From Pseudomonas paralcaligenes (lineage in GTDB: Bacteria > Pseudomonadota > Gammaproteobacteria > Pseudomonadales > Pseudomonadaceae): a stretch of 16,564 bases of DNA. The DNA is taken from positions 1 to 16,564 of the forward strand of contig NZ_BPFX01000011.1 of the NCBI RefSeq assembly GCF_019655855.1. The letters run 5' to 3'. The notes beneath the pieces are model-generated. The model worked only from the letters and a program-made list of their open reading frames with translations, did not search any database and had not been told where the DNA came from. Made by a program: the position numbers and the translations under genes. Positions 7,430 through 14,340 of this stretch are shown here, one piece after another; position 1 is the stretch's first letter, and each line of letters opens with the position of its first letter.

Positions 7430-8034
7430 CCGACCCGAAGAACCTGGAAAGCTGGCTGCATGAGAAGGCCGGCCCGGCCTATGACGCATTGAAGGCCGAT
7501 CCGGCCCGCGCCGTCACGGCTGACCAGGTGCGCCGCACGCTCGATGAGCTGCTGGCCGAGGCCGAAGCAGCCGGCCAGCATCCATTGCCGCCCGAGCAAC
7601 GCGAATGGGTGGATGCGCCTGCCGTTGGCCGCGAGTGGCCGGCCTGTGAAACCCTGGAAGCCGACCAGGTGCGCGCACGCCTGCATGACGACGCAATGGC
7701 CGAAGCCTTCCGCAAAGACCCGGCCTATGCGGTGGAACTGCTGAACAGCATCCTTGAGGATGGCGACCAGGACGAATTGCTGATCGCGCGCCGCCAGATA
7801 GCGGAAGCGTTTAGTGAAAGGGTCGCCGACATTGCCCTGGCTATCGCGCTGGCCCGCCGCGTCGATGCGGGCCTGGACCCGCTGACGCCCTTCGACCCGG
7901 CCGAACATCTGACCACGGCCGAGGCCGTGGCCGCGCTCCTTGCCGACGCCGAAGCCACCGGCGATGCGGCTTACATCGAGCACGCGCACCAGGTCGCAGC
8001 ACGTGCGCGAACCATGCACGGCCTGGAAGGGTAG
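7426..8034 (+). CDS. Composite antitoxin-like protein
   Basis: A 202-residue acidic protein, last gene of the four-gene overlapping run. Residues ~6-48 (LESWLHEKAGPAYDALKADP) resemble the C-terminal part of type II antitoxins often encoded next to RelE toxins. Residues ~86-130 (HDDAMAEAFRKDPAYAVELL) and again ~154-198 (FDPAEHLTTAEAVAALLADA) each resemble the N-terminal part of HigA-like addiction antidotes, but the helix-turn-helix that normally follows is missing. It looks assembled from antitoxin pieces. No function can be assigned with confidence. Confidence 0.7.
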   Translation: MTDPKNLESWLHEKAGPAYDALKADPARAVTADQVRRTLDELLAEAEAAGQHPLPPEQREWVDAPAVGREWPACETLEADQVRARLHDDAMAEAFRKDPAYAVELLNSILEDGDQDELLIARRQIAEAFSERVADIALAIALARRVDAGLDPLTPFDPAEHLTTAEAVAALLADAEATGDAAYIEHAHQVAARARTMHGLEG

Positions 8035-8042
8035 GGCTGGCC

Positions 8043-8193
8043 AGCATCGCCATTTCTGGCGGTGCTGCAGGAGGATCTCATCGCCGGAAATGACGATGCG
8101 AGATCCACGCCAAGGGAAAGGGCAGGGCGGCCGTCATCGCTCGATCTGGCGATGCTCGAGAACGCCGGCGCGCATCGTCGGAAACGGCGATGC
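8043..8193. repeat. Cluster of four CATCG...CGATG palindromes
   Basis: Four hairpin-forming units of one pattern, CATCGnC...GnCGATG, lie at 8043-8066, 8074-8105 (12-base arms, GATCTCATCG against CGATGCGAGATC), 8134-8154 and 8172-8193. A fifth related unit is at 16060-16081. The rest of 8035-8248 has no gene. Confidence 0.65.
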
Positions 8194-8208
8194 AGGCCCG
8201 AAAACAAC

Positions 8209-8231
8209 AAGGGCGGCCACTGGCCGCCCTT
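8209..8231. terminator. Probable bidirectional hairpin between convergent genes
   Basis: AAGGGCGGCCACTGGCCGCCCTT is a perfect palindromic stem with A-rich sequence before it (AAAACAACAA). It lies between the plus-strand toxin-antitoxin run and minus-strand genes ending at 8249, where a terminator is expected. There is no long T tract on the plus side; the A-rich flank gives a T-rich tail for minus-strand transcripts. Confidence 0.55.
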
Positions 8232-8248
8232 ACTGTTCCTGGTGGGGC

Positions 8249-8482
8249 CTACGCGGTGAGTGACTGCCGCACCGCGTCCAGGGCCTGGCGGAAGTCGTCC
8301 CGCGTGGCTTGGCCCGTCTCGGCCTGGTAGTACAGCACCATGAACATATTGGCGACGGCTTCCGCCATCGGCGAGAGCTGCCGCGCCGCCTCTTGGTCGA
8401 TCCAGTCCAGGGCCGCGAGCTGTGCGGCCGCATGATGGACTGCCTGGGTTGCGATTGCATTGGTAGGATTCAAAGTTGCCAT
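8249..8482 (-). CDS. Small hypothetical protein
   Basis: A 77-residue ORF with a good ribosome site (AGAGGTG) 5 bases before its ATG. The predicted protein is largely helical and Ala-rich (AVHHAAAQLAALDWIDQEAARQL, AEAVANMFMVLYYQAETGQAT), with no signal peptide or clear membrane segment. It is the most distal gene in line with trbJ-trbK-trbL, separated from the preceding ORF by a strong hairpin. I do not recognise it. Confidence 0.6.
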   Translation of the reverse strand: MATLNPTNAIATQAVHHAAAQLAALDWIDQEAARQLSPMAEAVANMFMVLYYQAETGQATRDDFRQALDAVRQSLTA

Positions 8483-8517
8483 GATTCACCTCTGTGGTAG
8501 GTGGGTTGTGGAAGTGT

Positions 8518-8538
8518 CGGCCGGCCCCACGCCGGCCG
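8518..8538. terminator. GC-rich hairpin after the trb-linked genes
   Basis: CGGCCGGC and GCCGGCCG (8 bp each) enclose the loop CCCAC, just after the stop of the ORF at 8546-8803. It may slow or end transcription from the trb operon, but lacks a T tract. Confidence 0.4.
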
Positions 8539-8545
8539 GCGCGCT

Positions 8546-8803
8546 TTACCGCTGGCCGCTGCTGTAGATGCCGGCGGCCTCGGCCAGCGGCGTGTTCCTG
8601 TTGCTGCCGCTGTAGCTGTTGCTCGATGACCTGGCCGCTGGCCTGGTGGCCTCGATGGCAGACGGGACAGGGCGATCAACGAAGGCCGCCACTTCCGCCG
8701 CTGCATCAAGCTCGGTTGATTGGTCGCCAGGCTGCTCAAACTCCACCGCCTGACGCTGCACCTGGTCGAGCGCCAGGCAGTCGAAAAATCCACTACGTTT
8801 CAT
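8546..8803 (-). CDS. Small hypothetical protein following trbL
   Basis: An 85-residue ORF beginning 3 bases after the trbL stop codon. GGAGG near the end of trbL provides the ribosome site, which is why I prefer the ATG at 8803 to the GTG at 8809. The protein is hydrophilic (MKRSGFFDCLALDQVQRQAV, then Ser/Asn/Ala-rich), without membrane segments. In RP4, trbM follows trbL, but this is far shorter than TrbM (~195 aa) and I see no resemblance. Function unknown; cotranscription with trbL is likely. Confidence 0.55.
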   Translation of the reverse strand: MKRSGFFDCLALDQVQRQAVEFEQPGDQSTELDAAAEVAAFVDRPVPSAIEATRPAARSSSNSYSGSNRNTPLAEAAGIYSSGQR

Positions 8804-8805
8804 AG

Positions 8806-10467
8806 TCACGCCTCCGATTTACCGTGCTCGCGGTTGGCGAACGCGGCCACTTCATCATCAGGATCGGCAGCGGCCGAATCGGCCCCTGCCAAGTTGTTGT
8901 CGCCGAATGTCGGCACCGCCTCGGCAGCGCCGGCCTGGTCGCTCTCCGCGCGCGCCCTGATCGCCGCCGCGATCTTCCCGCCGGTGGTGTCGGCGATGCG
9001 CTCGGCGGCGGCGGCGCGGATGCTGGCGGCCTTGGCCTTCGCAACCTCTCCGACGCCTTGCATCAGGTTCGCGCTGGCGTCGGCCGTCACGCGGCCCGCC
9101 GTGCCAAGCGCCGATGCGGCCGAGGCCAGCAAGCCGGGGCCGGTGCTGCCTGGTGCGGCCTGCTGGCCGCCTTGCTGGGCGTTCTTGTTGCCGGCGTCGT
9201 CGCCCCCTTTCGAGCTGGAACCGCCGCCCGATTTACCGGACTGCTGCCCATTGCCGCCACCCGAACCGCTGGCACCTCTGCCCGAGCTGCTGCCGAAACC
9301 GGCGGCCTGTGCAAGTGGTGTAGTGGTGCCTGCACCTGAGCCTGACCCGCCACCAAAGCCAGCAGCTTGCGCAAACGAGCCAGCATCGCTGCCGGAGTCG
9401 GAGCCACCGCCGAGCATGGGCATTCCGCCCGATTCACCGCCAGCGCTCGATCCTGCTTTCTCGAACGCTGCCTTGATCGCCGACATGCCGCCGGCGGCCG
9501 AGGCTGCACCACCCATCACGGCCGCACCAGCCACGCTTGCCGCACCGGCGGCCATGCTCGCCGCGCCCATAGCCGCACCGATGGCAGCACCCGCGCCGAA
9601 GTTGCCGATGCCACCCGCGCCGCCGATACCCGAGCCGGTGATGATGCCGGCGATGAGAGGGGGCACACGATTGACCAGCATGAGCAACGCCACGCAGAAA
9701 ACCAGCATCACGCCCAGCTCTTCAAAGTTCAGCGTGCCGGTGTTCATCCTGGCGTAGAAGCTGGAAAGCAGGTCGTTCCCGATGCCGACCAGGAGCACCA
9801 TCGTCATGATCTGCACGGCCACGCCCAGCACGGTCTTGTAGTAGTTGATCGCCATGTCGGACGTCCAACGCGAACCACCGAAGCCGAGGAAGAAGATGCC
9901 GGCGTACATCAGCAGCCAGCCCGAGACGAGCAGCAGCAGCATATTCACGGCGACAACTGCCAGCAGGATCAGGATGCCAACGCTCAAGGCCACACCGATG
10001 AAGCTATCCACGGGCGACCAGATCGACGAGTTTGTGAATGCCTGCTTCAAGATCATGAAGCCGATATCCACGATGCCCGAGGGTGTCACCGATGCCACCC
10101 CGGATGCCTGCTCACCGATCCGGGCCAGTGACTGGATGATCGAGTTGGCGAAGGCGGGGCCGTTGCGCAGCAGCCAGAGGAAAAAGCCGAAGAACAGAAT
10201 GAAGCGGATGAACTCGGCGAAGAACTCGCCAATGTCGGCCTTGCGCAGCGCCATGAAGCCGAACGTGAAAACCAGCGAGATCGTGCCCAGCGTCCAGAAC
10301 AGGAACATCGCGGCATTCATCACCACCGTCTGCCAGGACGTGGCCCGCGTGGCGAACTCCGTCACCACCTGGTCAAGCATCCCCTGGTTGGTGAGCTGGG
10401 CCGATGCAGCGGTGGAGTAGAGCGCGAGGGTGACGCCGATCAGCGCCGCCTTGTGCAGTGCTTTCAT
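8806..10467 (-). CDS. trbL: TrbL, VirB6-type mating-pair formation membrane protein
   Basis: A 553-residue polytopic inner-membrane protein, homologous in form and context to RP4 TrbL (~528 aa), the VirB6-like component of the type IV secretion channel. A signal-like segment covers residues 1-23 (ends YSTAASA). Hydrophobic helices lie at about 48-70, 85-105, 150-180, 180-205, 215-235 and 245-270. A Gly/Ala/Ser-rich low-complexity tail from about 290 onward includes repeats of AQAAGFG. The longer ORF start at 10632 is rejected: it would run through trbK, and the ATG at 10467 overlaps the trbK stop as in an operon. TrbB to TrbI and coupling protein genes are absent, so it cannot build a channel alone. 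Confidence 0.88.
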   Translation of the reverse strand: MKALHKAALIGVTLALYSTAASAQLTNQGMLDQVVTEFATRATSWQTVVMNAAMFLFWTLGTISLVFTFGFMALRKADIGEFFAEFIRFILFFGFFLWLLRNGPAFANSIIQSLARIGEQASGVASVTPSGIVDIGFMILKQAFTNSSIWSPVDSFIGVALSVGILILLAVVAVNMLLLLVSGWLLMYAGIFFLGFGGSRWTSDMAINYYKTVLGVAVQIMTMVLLVGIGNDLLSSFYARMNTGTLNFEELGVMLVFCVALLMLVNRVPPLIAGIITGSGIGGAGGIGNFGAGAAIGAAMGAASMAAGAASVAGAAVMGGAASAAGGMSAIKAAFEKAGSSAGGESGGMPMLGGGSDSGSDAGSFAQAAGFGGGSGSGAGTTTPLAQAAGFGSSSGRGASGSGGGNGQQSGKSGGGSSSKGGDDAGNKNAQQGGQQAAPGSTGPGLLASAASALGTAGRVTADASANLMQGVGEVAKAKAASIRAAAAERIADTTGGKIAAAIRARAESDQAGAAEAVPTFGDNNLAGADSAAADPDDEVAAFANREHGKSEA

Positions 10468-10733
10468 GGCTTCGCCCCCTTCTGGTCTTTCGGGTCGGCC
10501 AGTTCGAGCCAGTTCATGGGCTTCTCGGTCGGCGCGATGCCGCCGGCGGCTGGCGACCGACGCGAGCACAGCCCGGCGAATTTCTCGCGCGTGGCCCTGT
10601 CCTCGATCTTCTTGATCGCCTCGATCTGGCAATTGGTGTCATTGACCTCTGGCATGGGCGGGATGGCCGGCTTGTTGTCGCAGCCGGCCATCAGCACCAC
10701 CACGAGGCCGGCAAGCAGCATCGTTTTCTTCAT
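10464..10733 (-). CDS. trbK: TrbK, entry exclusion lipoprotein
   Basis: An 89-residue small lipoprotein. The N-terminus MKKTMLLAGLVVVLMAGC is a lipoprotein signal with lipobox LMAGC (Cys at residue 18). RP4 TrbK is a similar small lipoprotein, in the same position between trbJ and trbL, that blocks entry of related plasmids. GGAGG lies 9 bases before the ATG, inside the short gap after trbJ, and the stop overlaps the trbL start. The exclusion role is inferred from family and position. This protein is somewhat longer than RP4 TrbK (~69 aa). Confidence 0.85.
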   Translation of the reverse strand: MKKTMLLAGLVVVLMAGCDNKPAIPPMPEVNDTNCQIEAIKKIEDRATREKFAGLCSRRSPAAGGIAPTEKPMNWLELADPKDQKGAKP

Positions 10734-10748
10734 GGTGCAGGGCCTCCG

Positions 10749-11534
10749 TCAGCGGGTCAGTTCGAGCCAGTTTCTCGGGCTTGCCGTGCGCTCGATCCTG
10801 GATTCCCTGGAAGTCGCGCCGGCGGCCTGCTGCTGCGCTTCAAGGTCGGCCTGCGCCTGCATCCTGGCGGTAGCGGCGTTCTGCTGCGCGATCAGCAAGC
10901 CACGGATTTGCAGGAGCTGGTTCGCCTGGTTGGCGGCGAGCTGGTTGGCGAAGCCGATAGCCTGCATCTGGCCGGTCGCGCCTTGTGCGGCCGACTGGAG
11001 CCGTTCGAGCTGGCGAGCGTCGGCGGTAAGGTTGCGCTGCTGCTGCTCCAGACCCTTGAAAAGCGCGTCGTTCGCCTTCTTCTGGCTCTCGCTCGACAGG
11101 CGGCGGTTTTGCTCCATCGCGGCGCGCTCGGCATCCGAGCACCCGGCGGCCGAGAAGCACGGCGAGCTGCGGTAGTAGCTCACATCCTGGAATTTGCCCA
11201 GGTAGGCATCGAGACTGCCGAGCTGGTTCCTGTAGTAGTCCAGCGTGTTGACGGCATTCATCAGCCCGTTGATCGTGGACTGCGCCTGATCCCAGATGTA
11301 GGCCGCCGGGGCCATCGTGTTTTGCAGCATGTTCTCGTACTGCTGCAATTGGGTCTGGTACTGCTCGATCTGCTTGAGCGTCTGCGCCACCGACTCGATG
11401 GCCGTCATGACGTTCTGCACCAGGTTCCCGCCGTCGATGACGGGGATGCCGGCCTGCGCTGGGGTGATGATGATGCTGCCGGCCAGGACGGCGGCGAGCG
11501 CGGTTTTAGCCGCTAAAAGGCGGACGTGCTTCAT
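10749..11534 (-). CDS. trbJ: TrbJ, VirB5-like mating-pair formation protein
   Basis: A 261-residue exported protein of the TrbJ/VirB5 type. A signal peptide covers about residues 1-28 (ends TPAQA), then a mature start GIPVIDGGNLVQNVMTAIES typical of TrbJ, a long helical Gln-rich region (LKQIEQYQTQLQQYENMLQ) and a second coiled-coil-like region near 130-220. RP4 TrbJ is ~258 aa, so it is full length. The ATG at 11534 is chosen over an upstream start at 11654 because it begins the signal peptide and has GAGGA before it. Codons 6-10 contain a perfect KorB-type operator (11505-11517). The gene heads a trbJ-trbK-trbL operon with a promoter near 11725-11752. Confidence 0.9.
   Translation of the reverse strand: MKHVRLLAAKTALAAVLAGSIIITPAQAGIPVIDGGNLVQNVMTAIESVAQTLKQIEQYQTQLQQYENMLQNTMAPAAYIWDQAQSTINGLMNAVNTLDYYRNQLGSLDAYLGKFQDVSYYRSSPCFSAAGCSDAERAAMEQNRRLSSESQKKANDALFKGLEQQQRNLTADARQLERLQSAAQGATGQMQAIGFANQLAANQANQLLQIRGLLIAQQNAATARMQAQADLEAQQQAAGATSRESRIERTASPRNWLELTR
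11505..11517. promoter_or_regulatory. KorB-type operator inside the 5' end of trbJ
   Basis: TTTAGCCGCTAAA (exact KorB operator; the palindrome extends to TTTTAGCCGCTAAAA at 11504-11518) lies within the trbJ signal-peptide codons. KorB in IncP-1 can repress from a distance, so a position ~210 bp downstream of the promoter is not disqualifying. Confidence 0.65.
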
Positions 11535-11691
11535 GGTCGAGTTCCTCGATGTGATGAAGTGGCTGCTCTGAACCGCACCTAGAAGATGCGGAGCTGGGCC
11601 ATCACAGAGACAGCTCGCCACGTCGCGCTGTCCGGTACCCGACCTTGGCGACACCGTTGCGCCCGGCCATTTTTGTTGAACATCGGTGTAG

Positions 11692-11722
11692 TGCTATCTA
11701 ACGTCATTCGCGCCAGATAGCA
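11692..11722. promoter_or_regulatory. Inverted repeat just downstream of the trbJ promoter
   Basis: TGCTATCT (11692-11699) and AGATAGCA (11715-11722) are 8-bp arms around 15 bp, starting 3 bp after the -10 box. This is the position of an operator or a 5' leader hairpin. About 190 bp of leader follow before trbJ, with no gene visible. Confidence 0.5.
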
Positions 11723-11724
11723 AA

Positions 11725-11752
11725 ATTATACATTAAGCACGCATAACGACAA
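11725..11752 (-). promoter_or_regulatory. Promoter of the trbJ-trbK-trbL operon
   Basis: On the minus strand, TTGTCG (11747-11752) and perfect TATAAT (11725-11730) are 16 bp apart. The 19-bp CAAGCACAAAAGCACGCAA at 11750-11768 also occurs at the parA promoter in the same relation, so the two promoters look duplicated. It lies just after the traI stop codon. Confidence 0.65.
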
Positions 11753-11769
11753 GCACAAAAGCACGCAAT

Positions 11770-13602
11770 CTATCGCCCGCGCCCCTTGCCCTTGTCCTGG
11801 CGTTTGGCCTTCTTGGCTTCCATCTGCGCCCGTAGCCGTGCCTGGCGCTGTTCCAGCTCGGACGGCGCGGGCTTGGCCGGCTGCTGCACTTTGGCCGGCG
11901 GCGGTGTCGGGGTGGCCTGGGTCGGTGCTTGTGCCGGCCGCTGGGCTTCGCCCTCGATGTGCAGCCCGTCGAGCTGGCCCAACGTGCGCAGGCCATGCCG
12001 GCGATGCGGTGGCGGTTCCTGGCCGACAGGGGGCACACCCAGCCGGCGCTTGGCCTGGGCCTTGGTGGCCTCGGCCTGCCGCCGGCTTTCCAGTGCCGGA
12101 TCGGCGAAGGTGATGGGGAGCTGGGCATCGACGGCCGCCCGGATCACGGCAGCCTTGAACTCCACGCTGCCGCTGACAGTGATGCGCTCGCCGTAGCGTT
12201 CCATTGCCAGGCGCAGCGCCGCCGCCACGCCGGCGCGGTCGGCCTGGCTGGACACGGCCAGACGCTCGCCGTCATCGCGCACGGCCGAGCTGCCGGCGCG
12301 GTAGATGATCGTGCCCTTCTTCGTGATGCTGTCGATCACCGGGGTATGGCCGGGCTTCGCCTGGCCGTCGCCCTGGATGGTGTCGCCCTTGAGGCCCTGG
12401 GCCGCCTCGCGGGCGCGCAGCGCATCGAGCGCCTGGCCGTCGCCGGCCGTTGCCTGCTGCTTGAGCCAGTCGGCCCACGGCCGCCGGCGGTGCTCGTTGT
12501 AGATCGCCGCCCGCTCCTGGTCGTGGCGCTTGTGGATCGCCTCCAGGTCGGCCCGCAGCGCGGCGCTGGCCTGGGCATACAGCAGCTTCTTGGTCAGCCG
12601 GCCATCGGTCAGGTGCTTGATGGCCGCCCGCCGGGTGGCCGCCGCCTTCTTGGCGTTCTCGATGGCCCGATCCTTCCGGCGCTTCGCCTCGGCCAGCACG
12701 CCGGCCCTGGCGGCCGTGAGGGTCTGCTGTGCGCCCTTGTACCGGGCGTAAAGCTCGGTCGTGTCCAGGCCGCCGCGCAGACGCATCGGCCGGCCCTTCT
12801 GGTAGTTGCGCCGTGCCGGCGCGGCCTGGCGCTCGGGCGACGCCTCGAACGTGCCAAGCCGCTTTTCCAGGGCAGGCTTGGACAGGTCGCGGGCCAAGGT
12901 GCTGGCCTTGATGATCGTGCCGTCGCCGGCCTCGATGACCAGGCCGTTACCGCGTGCGCGCAGCGCCAGGCCGTTATCGCGCATGACCTGGTGCAGCTCG
13001 GCCCAGCTCGCCGCGCCCTTGATCTCGTCCAGGCACTCGCGCTTGATCCAGCCGACCAGGCTTTCCACGCCGGCGTGCTGCTCCAGGTCGCCGGCCCTGG
13101 CGGCCGCGCCGCGCTGGCGTGACTCGTGGTTGTCACGCTCCAGGCCGTAGTCGCGTTCCAGGGTCGTGCAGAGGTCGGCCAGCGCCCGATGCGAGTAGTA
13201 CGGCTCCTGCATCGTGCCCCTGGTCGGGTGAATCTTGTTGATGGCGATGTGGATGTGCAGGTTGTCGGTGTCGTTATGCACGGCGCTGACGCGCTGATGC
13301 TCGCCCAGGCCCAGCCCGTCGCAGATGCGGGCCTCGATCTGCCGCAGGGTGTCGGCGCTCGGCTGCTCGCCGGCGCGAAAGCTGACGATCAGGTGATAGG
13401 TCTTGTCGCCCTTGGCCCGCGTGTTGGCCTGCTGGGTCGCCAGCACCTCGGTGATGGCATCGCGCACGGTGTCGGCGGCGCAGTTCGTGACCTGCACCTG
13501 GCCCAGCCGGTGGTCTTTGCTCTGCGCGTCGGTGACATACCGCACCAGGCCGGCGAAGTCGGACTTACCCAGCGAGCGCATGGGCACGTGCTTGGCGATC
13601 AC
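11770..13602 (-). CDS. traI: Relaxase TraI (RP4-like, MOBP)
   Basis: A 610-residue relaxase that nicks oriT and stays bound to the 5' end of the transferred strand. The catalytic residues known for RP4 TraI are at the same numbers: Tyr22 (LVRYVTD), Ser74 (HLIVSFRAG) and His116 (DNLHIHIAINKIHP). Similarity to RP4 TraI continues through the region around ERDYGLERDNHESRQR, GVESLVGWIKREC and KPGHTPVIDSITKKGTIIYR. The start is GTG at 13602, overlapping the traJ stop (GTGA). RP4 TraI is 732 aa; this one is about 120 residues shorter and ends in a basic tail (KRQDKGKGRGR). It lacks C-terminal sequence, not the relaxase domain. The neighbouring traJ, oriT and traK complete a relaxosome. Confidence 0.95.
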   Translation of the reverse strand: MIAKHVPMRSLGKSDFAGLVRYVTDAQSKDHRLGQVQVTNCAADTVRDAITEVLATQQANTRAKGDKTYHLIVSFRAGEQPSADTLRQIEARICDGLGLGEHQRVSAVHNDTDNLHIHIAINKIHPTRGTMQEPYYSHRALADLCTTLERDYGLERDNHESRQRGAAARAGDLEQHAGVESLVGWIKRECLDEIKGAASWAELHQVMRDNGLALRARGNGLVIEAGDGTIIKASTLARDLSKPALEKRLGTFEASPERQAAPARRNYQKGRPMRLRGGLDTTELYARYKGAQQTLTAARAGVLAEAKRRKDRAIENAKKAAATRRAAIKHLTDGRLTKKLLYAQASAALRADLEAIHKRHDQERAAIYNEHRRRPWADWLKQQATAGDGQALDALRAREAAQGLKGDTIQGDGQAKPGHTPVIDSITKKGTIIYRAGSSAVRDDGERLAVSSQADRAGVAAALRLAMERYGERITVSGSVEFKAAVIRAAVDAQLPITFADPALESRRQAEATKAQAKRRLGVPPVGQEPPPHRRHGLRTLGQLDGLHIEGEAQRPAQAPTQATPTPPPAKVQQPAKPAPSELEQRQARLRAQMEAKKAKRQDKGKGRGR

Positions 13603-13976
13603 GATTGTCCGCCTCGCGGCCGCACCACGCTTTCCGCGATGGTGCTGATCTTGTCCTGGGTCGCCTCGATCCGGGCCAGCAGCGCCCGGATGGTGTCATC
13701 GCCGAAGCGGGCCGTGCGCGGGTCGTCGGTCAGCCAGAGCTTGAGCAGGCCGCCCAGCCGGCCGAGGTCGCCATTCACGCGCACCAGGTCGCGCACGTTC
13801 TCGAAGTCGGTCACGCCTTTGACCTGGTAGCCCTGGCCGACCGCCAGCAGGTAGGCGGACGTGCTCATGCCGGCGGCCTGGGCGTTGGCCTCGATGGCGG
13901 CCCGTTCATCCGGCAGGCAATAGACCTTGATGGGCGTGCTGCCCTTCCTCGTTACCTTGTTCTCGTTGGCCTCCAT
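13599..13976 (-). CDS. traJ: TraJ, oriT-recognition protein
   Basis: A 125-residue RHH-type relaxosome protein matching RP4 TraJ (~123 aa): TRKGSTPIKVYCLPDERAAI, AGMSTSAYLLAVGQGYQVKG and the block NGDLGRLGGLLKLWLTDDPR near the middle are all TraJ hallmarks. TraJ binds the inverted repeat beside nic and recruits TraI. The ATG at 13976 has AGAGGA upstream. traJ and traI overlap by four bases, so they are translationally coupled. oriT lies directly upstream. Confidence 0.93.
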   Translation of the reverse strand: MEANENKVTRKGSTPIKVYCLPDERAAIEANAQAAGMSTSAYLLAVGQGYQVKGVTDFENVRDLVRVNGDLGRLGGLLKLWLTDDPRTARFGDDTIRALLARIEATQDKISTIAESVVRPRGGQS

Positions 13977-14340
13977 CTTGGCGTCCTCTGTCGTTGCCGG
14001 CGGCCGCCGGCTGGCCCCGCAGGGCAGGATGCCCCGTTGAGCGCCGCAGGCGCGAATAAGGGGAAGTGAAGAGGATCACCATGCTTGCATGGTGGGCCTA
14101 CTTCACACATCCTGCCCTCTATTCAGCATTGCATTCAATGCGGAAACTATACACGCGCCATTGTGGATTTGCATGGTATCTAGCAAGGAAACCTAGCGCC
14201 TATGGATGCAACACGGCAAAATGCAGGGGAATCCGCTTGCTTGCAGGACTTCACGCGCCGTTTCAGCGCATATTCCATGTGCTTTCCACTAGCTTTACAC
14301 ACATGAACCCGCGTGCATTACACAAACAGGAATGAAGCCG
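13977..14340. other. oriT: Origin of transfer, RP4-type oriT
   Basis: Between divergent traJ and traK. The nic region CTTCACACATCCTG/CCC predicts cleavage between 14114 and 14115 on the plus strand, matching RP4 (CTTCACCTATCCTG/C). Next to it the TraJ-binding inverted repeat has arms AGTGAAG (14065-14071) and CTTCAC (14101-14106), with the inner stem ACCATG/CATGGT. GAATAAGGG (14054-14062) and CGCCGCAGGCG also correspond to RP4 oriT. The AT-richer 14120-14320 is the expected TraK-binding region. Promoters for traJ and traK must lie here, but I cannot place them. Confidence 0.92.

Noticed and set aside
8043..8193. CRISPR array
   Set aside because: Units are imperfect palindromes of uneven spacing and no cas gene is present.
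8249..8803. Assignment of either small ORF to TrbM or KorA
   Set aside because: Length and sequence do not fit TrbM. Neither shows a helix-turn-helix typical of KorA.
8720..9757. 345-codon plus-strand ORF opposite trbL
   Set aside because: The Gly/Ala/Ser-rich trbL tail read backwards gives Pro/Ala-rich frames. No domain or start signal supports it.
10468..10632. N-terminal extension of trbL
   Set aside because: It would overlap most of trbK in another frame. The start at 10467 gives a signal-like N-terminus and normal operon overlap.
11929..13122. 397-codon plus-strand ORF opposite traI
   Set aside because: traI is certain by catalytic residues. The opposite frame is a high-GC shadow.
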